Assembly (NCBI RefSeq): GCF_043729335.1
Contig: NZ_JAYTLQ010000042.1
Location: 110,873 to 174,872, forward strand
DNA from: Crenothrix sp043729335
GTDB taxonomy: Bacteria > Pseudomonadota > Gammaproteobacteria > Methylococcales > Methylomonadaceae
Direction: 5' to 3'
Length of the DNA: 64,000 nt
Within the stretch, counting starts at the first letter, position 1. Each line of letters opens with the position of its first letter. The position numbers and the translations under genes were made by a program. Below are positions 35,348 through 42,353 of the stretch, one piece after another. The notes under the pieces were generated by a model. It saw only the letters and a program-made list of their open reading frames with translations. It did no database searches and was not told the DNA's origin.

Positions 35348-35728
35348 TCATCGACACCATTCCGCAATCAATTTCCGGCATTCAGCCCGCCATTGACAAC
35401 CATCGCGTTCATGACAATTTGTAAAATACTCAGAGCGGAAGCAGGGGTTCTGGTAAGTTATATTTTGAATGGCCTGAACCAGGTCTATTTCCAGGGTGAT
35501 ATTTTCAGCGCCTTTAACACCAACCGACCTTGCCAACTGCTGCAAACCCAAAAGGGTTATGGTGCCATCTTCTTCAACAGCAGATAGATAGCGTGCAATT
35601 TGAGTTTTCACATATTCATTTTCAGCAATCTGCCCGTCATCCAGCGCCTTATCGTGGGCAAAATGTGCGACTTCTGCCCTGTAATAAGCAGTTTCCGAAA
35701 TCCATTGATGAAATGTTATGTTTTTCAT
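35348..35728 (-). CDS. DUF2934-like protein with SAP-like and Cys-rich C-terminal segment
   Basis: A 126-residue protein from ATG 35728. The N-terminus, HQWISETAYYRAEVAHFAHDKALDDGQIAENEY, matches the DUF2934 pattern. The middle, GLQQLARSVGVKGAENITLEIDLVQAIQ, resembles a short SAP-like helix pair. The end, NPCFRSEYFTNCHERDGCQWRAEC, has four cysteines in the C-x8-C-x4-C-x3-C arrangement seen in proteins that pair these domains. Function unknown. It is 53 bases ahead of the small oxidase subunit on the same strand, so it is probably first in the oxidase transcript. Confidence 0.7.
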   Translation of the reverse strand: MKNITFHQWISETAYYRAEVAHFAHDKALDDGQIAENEYVKTQIARYLSAVEEDGTITLLGLQQLARSVGVKGAENITLEIDLVQAIQNITYQNPCFRSEYFTNCHERDGCQWRAECRKLIAEWCR

Positions 35729-35812
35729 GATCTGATATAAATCCAGGTGAATTGAATACAAGCAAACTCAGCGCTACCCGTTTTTCGATACCTCATTCAC
35801 TTTATAGCGCGA

Positions 35813-35826
35813 CTACTATATAGTAG
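35813..35826. promoter_or_regulatory. Palindromic -10 region shared by oxidase operon and fnr
   Basis: CTACTATATAGTAG is a perfect 14-bp palindrome in the divergent gap. It offers a TATAGT hexamer on each strand. Used leftward (35820-35815), it puts the transcript start near 35808 and the FNR-type box at 35842-35855 centred near -40.5. Used rightward, it would start fnr near 35831. It could also be an operator for a different regulator. Confidence 0.5.
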
Positions 35827-35841
35827 CGATTTGATGATACC

Positions 35842-35855
35842 TTGATCTATGTCAA
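35842..35855. promoter_or_regulatory. FNR-type box in the oxidase/fnr divergent region
   Basis: TTGATCTATGTCAA matches the FNR consensus TTGATNNNNATCAA at nine of ten positions. It lies upstream of the ribosome site that I assign to fnr and 114 bases from the first gene of the oxidase operon. The adjacent FNR has the residues that read this sequence. See findings for its likely double role. Confidence 0.65.
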
Positions 35856-35869
35856 TAGAAGGAAAAACA

Positions 35870-36610
35870 GTGGAATCCAACGTACACAAGATTTCTTGCC
35901 CGGATTGCAGGCTGTCTGAGTTATGCTTGCCTTACGGGTTACAACAAAAGGAAGTACAGCAACTGGCGACCATCGTTAAAAGCAAACGCCCCATTCACTC
36001 AAATGAATACCTTTATCTTCAAGGTGATGCGTGTTTAAACCTCTATGCGGTTAAATCGGGTTCTTTTCGCAGTTTTATAACAGATGACGATGGCAGCGAA
36101 CAAACCATAGGTTTTTATCTACCTGGCGAATTAATGGGATTGGATGCATTGCAGCATGGCCGATCTACCTGCACTATTATTGCATTGGAAACCAGCACGG
36201 TTTGTGAACTCCCATTATCCCGCCTCAATGAACTGTGCAGCCAAATACCCAACCTGCAACACCAAATGATGCGGGTTTTAGGAAAAGAAATCACTTCCGA
36301 CCATGACAAAATAATCATGCTTAGCCATCGCACAGCCAAAGAAAAAATCGCCACATTTTTATTGTTATTGTCACGCAGGTACGCAGGCCTGGGCTTTTCC
36401 AGCACAGAATTTAACTTAACCATGAGCCGCCAGGACATTGCTAATTTCCTGGGGTTATCGAACGAGACAGTGAGCCGTCAATTTACCGAGTTAAACAAAG
36501 ACGGCGTTATTACCGTCAAGCAACGTGGCATTCAAATCAACAATATGGCATCCCTCAAGGGCATTGTTAAGCCTTGTCTACCTGATGATCAATTGTCTTT
36601 TATTGCCTGA
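35870..36610 (+). CDS. fnr: Oxygen-sensing Crp/Fnr-family regulator (FNR)
   Basis: Oxygen-labile [4Fe-4S] transcription factor. SCPDCRLSELC gives three N-terminal cysteines and STVCELP the fourth, with the 93-residue distance between third and fourth found in E. coli FNR. A cyclic-nucleotide-binding fold (PGELMGLDALQ), a dimerisation helix and the HTH SRQDIANFLGLSNETVSRQF follow; E, S and R of ETVSR are the residues that read TTGAT half-sites. The frame also has an ATG at 35849, but it lies inside an FNR box with no ribosome site. GTG 35870 has AAGGA seven bases upstream and is preferred (246 residues). Confidence 0.9.
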   Translation: MESNVHKISCPDCRLSELCLPYGLQQKEVQQLATIVKSKRPIHSNEYLYLQGDACLNLYAVKSGSFRSFITDDDGSEQTIGFYLPGELMGLDALQHGRSTCTIIALETSTVCELPLSRLNELCSQIPNLQHQMMRVLGKEITSDHDKIIMLSHRTAKEKIATFLLLLSRRYAGLGFSSTEFNLTMSRQDIANFLGLSNETVSRQFTELNKDGVITVKQRGIQINNMASLKGIVKPCLPDDQLSFIA

Positions 36611-36637
36611 CAGAATCATTCACAAGCGACCAACACA

Positions 36638-36664
36638 GTGAGAAACAGCCTTGCTGCTTCTCAC
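36638..36664. terminator. Strong hairpin between fnr and the small lipoprotein gene
   Basis: GTGAGAA/TTCTCAC and CAGC/GCTG form a nearly perfect stem of about 11 pairs with a three-base loop. The two genes converge on it. No long T-run follows on either side, so it is either a weak bidirectional terminator or a 3'-end stabiliser. Confidence 0.6.
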
Positions 36665-36692
36665 CAACCGCTCATAAGCCCTAATAATGGGG

Positions 36693-36842
36693 TTATTCAG
36701 CTGTATTATTTTGGGTATGCTTATAACCGGTCACCTTGTCTGCCTGAGCCCCACCTTGCATCTTACCTGCATCGGCATCTACACACGCTGCCAAGCTAAC
36801 AACAGCGGTCAATAACAATAATAATTGGCTTATAGTTTTCAT
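36693..36842 (-). CDS. 49-residue lipoprotein
   Basis: A short gene read on the minus strand from ATG 36842 to TAA. The product has an N-terminal MKTISQLL, a hydrophobic core and the lipobox LAAC (Cys 20), then a polar 29-residue tail (VDADAGKMQGGAQADKVTGY and on). GAGAGA lies about seven bases before the ATG. The signal sequence, ribosome site and following hairpin together support it as a real gene. Function unknown; small lipoproteins of this kind include entericidin-like ones, but I see no clear match. A perfect FNR-type palindrome lies about 115 bases upstream. Confidence 0.75.
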   Translation of the reverse strand: MKTISQLLLLLTAVVSLAACVDADAGKMQGGAQADKVTGYKHTQNNTAE

Positions 36843-36956
36843 AATATTCTCTCGTGCATAATTTAAATATCTGTCTTCTTAATCTTGGCTTAGATAACAA
36901 GTAGACTCAACAGCCTCTATCGGCTGGTGATCATTCTCACATTCTTGCTAAATCCT

Positions 36957-36976
36957 AAATTGATATATATCAATTT
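36957..36976. promoter_or_regulatory. Perfect FNR-type palindrome upstream of the small lipoprotein
   Basis: AAATTGATATATATCAATTT is a 20-bp perfect palindrome containing the full FNR consensus TTGATNNNNATCAA. On the minus strand an extended -10 element TGTGAGAAT (36941-36933) lies downstream, placing a transcript start near 36926 and the box centre near -40.5, the class II activator position. The box is seen; activation of the lipoprotein gene is inferred. Confidence 0.65.
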
Positions 36977-37483
36977 TGCTTCAACTAGCTTCCCACAGAT
37001 TCAAACTCAAAAATTCTTACATAAATTATTGGCCTTATTCATTTTCATCAAATTGCACAAATGCCGATATAAGTAAGCCATTGACAACACCCATAAAAGT
37101 ACAGATTTCGACTTTTGCACATCCAAAATAGTCTGTTTTTTACAAAACACAGGTTATTCACAAGCCATTTTCTTAACACATCTACTTGATGTCCAATATA
37201 ATAAATAAATAGCTGTAAATATATTTGACATTATTAAAAATAGCTTGCGCTTTACCATTGAAATATTAAAATATGATGACAGCGCATCTAAAATACCGCC
37301 GATGCCCATTCCAGCTTCCACATATTAACGACCTTGTTTAGTGTAATTGCGGGGCTAAGCTGGTAAAAACTCATTTAAATCCAAGAATTGCAAACGCTCG
37401 GCGGCAATGCTTTTTTATAAGCATATTAGTGTCGTAGTAGTTTTATTGAGATTTTTTATCACAACCATCATGTAAGGATCTTT
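36977..37483. other. A+T-rich intergenic region before the DUF4956 cluster
   Basis: 507 bases without a recognisable gene. It contains TTGACA at about 37225-37230 without a good -10, and a short stem ATGCTT/AAGCAT at about 37407-37424. The leader ends with AAGGA seven bases before the ATG at 37484. The cluster promoter is probably here but cannot be placed. Confidence 0.45.
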
Positions 37484-38170
37484 ATGTTTGACGCCATAAC
37501 CGTCCAAACTGCGGCTGAAAATGCCAGCATTTGGACGTTAATATTTACTATTCTATTGGCGTTTGTGTTATCCACACTGTTGGCGTATGTTTATCAAAAA
37601 ACCTTTAGAGGCTTATCGTATTCGCGTAACTATGTGCAATCGATTGTATTAATTTCAATTATTGCCGCAGTAGTTATTCAGTCGGTGGGCGATAGCATGT
37701 CACGTGGTATAGGCATTATGGCCGCCATGTCTATCATCCGGTTTAGAACCAATTTTAAAGATCCGCGCGACACTTTGTTTATGTTTGCATCACTTGCTGA
37801 AGGGATTTCCTGTGGCGCTTATGCCTTCCCGGTTGCCATTACCGGAACAATAGGTTTCGCCTTGGCTACCATTATTTTGTACTACTCGCCGCTAGGCCCT
37901 AACAGTTATTTTGACGGTATGCTCAGATTTAATTTACCCACCACCCACAATGAAGACAAAAAACAGCTAGAAATTTTGCTGGATAAATATTGCCGCGCTT
38001 TTGCACTGGTAACCCTGAGAGAAATTGCCCAAGGCCAGCGCCTGGATTATGCCTACCATATTAAATTACGCAAAAAAATGAGTTATGACAACTTTATGAT
38101 CGAACTGAAAACCATTAAAGAACTCCAAGGATTGAGTTTGATGATGCAAGAAGCAACTGTTGACTTATAA
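37484..38170 (+). CDS. DUF4956 membrane protein, first gene of the VTC cluster
   Basis: A 228-residue protein with an N-terminal membrane part of about four helices (residues ~18-40, 55-72, 72-90, 112-135) and a cytoplasmic C-terminal domain (about 145-228). The segment GIGIMAAMSIIRFRTNFKDPRDTLFMFASLAEGISCG is the DUF4956 signature, including RFRT and KDPRD. Its molecular role is not established. DUF4956 genes are often found beside VTC-domain polyphosphate polymerase genes, as here. AAGGA precedes the ATG. The next gene starts ten bases after its stop, so the four genes to 42308 appear to be one operon. Confidence 0.85.
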   Translation: MFDAITVQTAAENASIWTLIFTILLAFVLSTLLAYVYQKTFRGLSYSRNYVQSIVLISIIAAVVIQSVGDSMSRGIGIMAAMSIIRFRTNFKDPRDTLFMFASLAEGISCGAYAFPVAITGTIGFALATIILYYSPLGPNSYFDGMLRFNLPTTHNEDKKQLEILLDKYCRAFALVTLREIAQGQRLDYAYHIKLRKKMSYDNFMIELKTIKELQGLSLMMQEATVDL

Positions 38171-38180
38171 GGGAATTGGG

Positions 38181-40142
38181 ATGAAAAAAGCAATACTGCC
38201 TATATTTTGGATTTTAGCCATGATTGGCATCTTCGAATTAGCCGATGCCTTTAACCGTAAATCTGAGCATTTTTTCGGTATCGCGGATAATCGCGAGCAA
38301 AATATCAGCTTTCAATACCCTGTTGAAATCATCCAGACACTCGCATTAGAAGGTGAAGATGTTAGCCAAGGCATGTCTATACTGGAAGTCAAGCGCCATG
38401 ATTTAGTGTCAAACCAAAATACTCTGGATGAGCAAATCAAAAAACTTAAGCTGGAAAAAAATGAAGCACAGCAGACCATCACCAGCCAAATTGAAAGTTT
38501 AGTTGCTAACAAACAATCCACATTAGCAGATATAGATCAAAAAATTCATGAGGTTGAGGCGCGATTACAGCTGATACAACACAATAAAATGCTTGCTGAA
38601 AGCATTTCTGGAACACGTATAGCCCAAGAAACGATCGCATCAGAAACACTTGAAATTGCCGATCTGCACAAAAAAAGTCACTATGCGGCTGAAGCCATAC
38701 AAGCGGAAATTAATAATTTAACCCGGCAACTGAATGCAACACGCAGACCGGTCGATGCCCAAATTGCTGAGCTGCAAGGCAATAAAACCGAATTGCAGCG
38801 GCAAAATAAAAGCCTAACCGTTAATGCCCAATTTAATGGCCGCATAGGCAGCATTCATTTTAAACCCGGCGATCTGGTGGCCGCATTTCAACCAATTATG
38901 ACTGTAAATAGCGCAACACCCACCAATGTCAAAGGTTTTATTCAGGAAAATATTCTTAACGAAGTTCGCATAGGCCAAACAGTTTGGGTAAAATCAATTA
39001 CACTTAATCACGATGAGCCCCCCCTTGAAGGTGTTGTGGAAAGCTTAGGCAACCGTATTGTCGAATACCCGGAACGCATTAAAAAAGATCCGTTGATCAA
39101 TGCTTGGGGCCGGGAAGTCGTGATACGGCTCACAACCAAAAGCTCACTGCTTTTTGGCGAAAAAGTTGATATTTTTTTAAACCAAAAGGAAGCGCCATTT
39201 CAATGGTTAGCCTTAATTGGGAAGGTTCATGCCGGAGCTCCAGATGCGCGTAAGGCGACACCCTTAAATGTACTTACTACTGCCAACCCTACTATTAATA
39301 TGAAAAACATAGAAGCCTCCGCATTGCTGTGGAATCCTAAAGAAAGCCATTATTTATTGCTTAGCGATGAGCAGGATGGAGATAAGCCTGGCATTTTTAT
39401 ATTAGACAAAAATGCCGCGGTAACGGACAAATTAGTCATGCAAGACGACATCTCGATTGATGACCTGGAAAGCATCAGCACCGATGGTGAGTATATTTAC
39501 GTCAGTAGCTCACTGTCTTATAATAAAAATGATGAATTAAAATCCAAACGTAAAAAACTATTGCGCTTTAAATATCAACATAACCAAGTCAGCACACAAC
39601 AAGAAATTGATTTGTTTGATGTGTTAACCGCAATCAAAGACCAGCAACCCGAATCTAAAGTAGCCACTTTTTTAACGCAAGCCATGAGTGACCACAGTAT
39701 TGATATTGAATCGCATTTTGTTAAAGATAATGCTCTGTATCTGGGTTTTAAAGCACCTTTTATGGATGGCTCCTCCGCTGTCATCCTTAAACTGAATAAC
39801 GTTGAAGCTATTTTTGCAGGTAAAGACACAGCTGCCGAGGTGTGGCAAACCATTGCCTTAAAAGATCCCAACACCGGTGAGCCCACACAATTATCGGATA
39901 TGGTGTTAGTGGATGATAAGCTGTTCTTGTTAAGTGTGGCACGGACATCGGCAAAAAATAGCTATTTGTGGCGTGTTATGCTTAAAGACAACAGCCTTAA
40001 AAACCTGACGCATTTTCCTGATGTTAATGCTGAAGGTATTACCTATCGCCCTGATACAACCTCGCTTGTTGTCGTCTTTGATGAAGGCAAAAACAACATT
40101 TCAAAATATCAAAAGCTTACATTAGACGGTGTTGCACAGTAA
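38181..40142 (+). CDS. HlyD-like periplasmic adaptor fused to a C-terminal propeller-like domain
   Basis: A 653-residue protein with an N-terminal membrane helix (about 5-20). An adaptor part follows: one half of a lipoyl/barrel-sandwich motif (LEGEDVSQGMSILEVKR, ~45-65), a long coiled coil (~70-205), and the returning half (NAQFNGRIGSIHFKPGDLVAAF, ~213-245) with a beta-barrel to ~340. From ~370 to the end it changes to repeated beta strands: HYLLLSDEQDGDKPGIFILD, IDDLESISTDGEYIYVSSS, ALYLGFKAPFMDGSSAVILK and NAEGITYRPDTTSLVVVFDEG, resembling DUF3616-type propellers. The start is the ATG after GGGAATTGGG. The fusion is unusual. Confidence 0.8.
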   Translation: MKKAILPIFWILAMIGIFELADAFNRKSEHFFGIADNREQNISFQYPVEIIQTLALEGEDVSQGMSILEVKRHDLVSNQNTLDEQIKKLKLEKNEAQQTITSQIESLVANKQSTLADIDQKIHEVEARLQLIQHNKMLAESISGTRIAQETIASETLEIADLHKKSHYAAEAIQAEINNLTRQLNATRRPVDAQIAELQGNKTELQRQNKSLTVNAQFNGRIGSIHFKPGDLVAAFQPIMTVNSATPTNVKGFIQENILNEVRIGQTVWVKSITLNHDEPPLEGVVESLGNRIVEYPERIKKDPLINAWGREVVIRLTTKSSLLFGEKVDIFLNQKEAPFQWLALIGKVHAGAPDARKATPLNVLTTANPTINMKNIEASALLWNPKESHYLLLSDEQDGDKPGIFILDKNAAVTDKLVMQDDISIDDLESISTDGEYIYVSSSLSYNKNDELKSKRKKLLRFKYQHNQVSTQQEIDLFDVLTAIKDQQPESKVATFLTQAMSDHSIDIESHFVKDNALYLGFKAPFMDGSSAVILKLNNVEAIFAGKDTAAEVWQTIALKDPNTGEPTQLSDMVLVDDKLFLLSVARTSAKNSYLWRVMLKDNSLKNLTHFPDVNAEGITYRPDTTSLVVVFDEGKNNISKYQKLTLDGVAQ

Positions 40143-40144
40143 CC

Positions 40145-41458
40145 ATGAATTTAAGGCTATTTTTGATTGCACTGATACTCTTCAGTGCCCTCCCACCTGT
40201 ATCTGCAACCGAATTACCTGCCATTAACACATTTCTACTGGCGGCACAGACTGAATATGACAATGTTAACGCCACTCGCAAGGGTATTCCTGAGCTCAAC
40301 GGCTTAAGTTCCTGGATTGAAGAATCCCAGGTTCGCGTGAATGTCGCTGATGAAAACCAACCTGCCGACTTAAACAAAGGCATCTCCGATGTGTACACCA
40401 AAACTTACGGCATTCGGGTAAAGCCCAAAGCATGGGGGCAACGGGATGCCGAACAAAAAATTCTGCAACTACGCTCGCACCAGGAAGATGCTCTTTACAA
40501 TGAATCCTTAAATACCGAATTAAACCGACGTTACAACCTGATACTGGAACTTATTGCACAACGTAACCAGACGGATTTTTTACTGGAATCGGATGCCTTA
40601 TTGAACAAGCAAGTGCAATTGAATCGCAGCTTGGTTAATAGCACTGAATTTAATGAAGAAAACCTATTGGATGTTGAAATCGCTTTTGAGCAAACCAAAG
40701 ACCTCGTTGATTTAAATGTGCGCCGGTTGCATGATTTACAAAGCCAATTAAAAATGCCAGCCGACAGCAAAGAAACCTTAATGACGGCAAACAATGCTCT
40801 GGATTGGCTAATTTCTGTACCACAAATGTACGGCATCATGTCTCAAGCCATTGAACCCCAGCAGATTCCTGAGGTTATTAAATCTCGCCTGAATTTGGAA
40901 CAAGCCAAAGCTGAAAACCAACATAAAAAATCCACGCAGCAATTAGGCATAAATTTACTTAGATTTCAGGTGGATGACAGTGATGACCCTAAAAAAGACC
41001 TAAAACTGGGTTTTTTGGTAGGCGTGAATATTCCGTTAGGCTCAGAAAATTTTCAAACCACTGAAACCCGCCATGATATGTATGACGCCCATTTTAAGCT
41101 CCATGACAGCACGTATACGACCGCACAAGGCCTTGATGAAAAGCGTACCAAAATGAAATGGCTGTTGGAAGAATGGCAAGTAACGCAAAAACAAATGGAT
41201 AAACTCAACGCCCGTTTAGAAAAAGACTACGCGAAATCCAACCCGCAATTGGCACTGGCCTTACATATTGAACACGCCAAAAAGCTTAAAGAATTATTGG
41301 ATATACACCAGGAGGCACTCACGCTTTATGTCAGCTACCTGACCATTGCCGGACAATTAACCGCACAGCCACTGCGTAATTGGCTGCATGCCAAAATACC
41401 CACATTACAAACGGCGACGCCCCAAAAAATAGCACCTCGCCCACGTACCCAGGGTTAA
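40145..41458 (+). CDS. TolC-like outer-membrane factor of the VTC cluster
   Basis: A 437-residue exported protein with a signal peptide (about 1-21, ending VSATE). The mature part is mostly long charged helices in two pseudo-repeats (about 95-220 and 255-415), as in TolC-family proteins. LGFLVGVNIPLGSENFQ is like the strand between repeats that enters the outer-membrane barrel (usually VGVxxPL). Similarity to TolC is structural rather than by strong motifs. It follows the adaptor gene by two bases and ends seven before the VTC gene. It is the probable channel partner of the adaptor. Confidence 0.75.
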   Translation: MNLRLFLIALILFSALPPVSATELPAINTFLLAAQTEYDNVNATRKGIPELNGLSSWIEESQVRVNVADENQPADLNKGISDVYTKTYGIRVKPKAWGQRDAEQKILQLRSHQEDALYNESLNTELNRRYNLILELIAQRNQTDFLLESDALLNKQVQLNRSLVNSTEFNEENLLDVEIAFEQTKDLVDLNVRRLHDLQSQLKMPADSKETLMTANNALDWLISVPQMYGIMSQAIEPQQIPEVIKSRLNLEQAKAENQHKKSTQQLGINLLRFQVDDSDDPKKDLKLGFLVGVNIPLGSENFQTTETRHDMYDAHFKLHDSTYTTAQGLDEKRTKMKWLLEEWQVTQKQMDKLNARLEKDYAKSNPQLALALHIEHAKKLKELLDIHQEALTLYVSYLTIAGQLTAQPLRNWLHAKIPTLQTATPQKIAPRPRTQG

Positions 41459-41465
41459 ATCGACG

Positions 41466-42308
41466 ATGTCCAAGATTAATTTACTGCCACCGGTACTGGA
41501 ACGTTATGAACTGAAATACCAAATTCCCTGGTCTTATGTTGAACCCATCAGTGACTTCATCAGCCTGTATTGCGATTTAGATGCTTTTTCCGTTAAGACC
41601 AAGGCAGATAATTATTTTTATAAAGTGGGTAGCTTGTACTTTGACTCCCCGGGCTATGAGTTTTTAAAGCAGCGCATAGGCGGCAAGGAAATACGCTTTA
41701 ACATGCGTACCCGTTTTTACGGCGATGGCGACAAAGGCCCTTATTTTCTGGAAGTCAAACACCGCACCGGCGCGTCTGGCGTGGTCACCAAATACCGCGC
41801 TACGGCAGAAGCACATCAATGGCCTTGTATCTTAACTGACCCTGCATTTCGGCCACCTGAATCTGATGCTCACGATGAAAAAACCAACAAAGAGCTATTT
41901 TTACGTTTAGCGACCACTTATGCCATTGAACCGAAAATATTAACTACTTACCGTCGACGGGCTTTTTTTTCTACCATAGACGAATACTCACGGGTGACCA
42001 TGGATGTCCACATGAAATATCGTGTTCAGGATGACTATAATCTTCTTACCACCTACGGCATGACCCATTATGACAACGAAACTATTTATGCCACCAACAC
42101 GAAAAGTGGCGATGCCAGCGTAGTGCTGGAACTGAAGTGTCTGGTCGGTGAAGTGCCTTACTGGATGCTGGATTTAATTCGCACCTTTGAACTACAACAC
42201 AGCGGTTTTTCCAAATATGCCAGCGCCACGCTGGTTTCGCATTTTGATAATGGCGATTGGTTTATGCCACTGGATCGGCAGTCATACTTTGATCTTTTGG
42301 ATGACTAA
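41466..42308 (+). CDS. VTC-domain protein (polyphosphate polymerase superfamily)
   Basis: The 280-residue protein has the VTC tunnel fold motifs in order: ERYELKY (residues 12-18), SLYFDSPGYEF, RFNMRTRFYG, FLEVKHR (with E96 and K98), TYRRRAFFS, VTMDVHMKYR, VVLELKC and HSGFSKYASA. In yeast Vtc4 the equivalent Lys, Arg and Glu residues line the tunnel that polymerises phosphate from ATP, and here the basic and acidic positions are kept. Bacterial homologues are poorly studied and some may have other substrates. No membrane helix is seen, so it would be cytoplasmic and possibly held by the DUF4956 protein. It is the last gene of the cluster, convergent with uvrD. Confidence 0.88.
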   Translation: MSKINLLPPVLERYELKYQIPWSYVEPISDFISLYCDLDAFSVKTKADNYFYKVGSLYFDSPGYEFLKQRIGGKEIRFNMRTRFYGDGDKGPYFLEVKHRTGASGVVTKYRATAEAHQWPCILTDPAFRPPESDAHDEKTNKELFLRLATTYAIEPKILTTYRRRAFFSTIDEYSRVTMDVHMKYRVQDDYNLLTTYGMTHYDNETIYATNTKSGDASVVLELKCLVGEVPYWMLDLIRTFELQHSGFSKYASATLVSHFDNGDWFMPLDRQSYFDLLDD

Positions 42309-42353
42309 CGCTGCGGCATAAAATAAACCTCAGCATTTAATGTCTTTTAACAG

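Noticed and set aside
35849..35869. ATG at 35849 as the start of fnr
   Set aside because: It lies inside an FNR box and lacks a ribosome site, while GTG 35870 has AAGGA at good distance.
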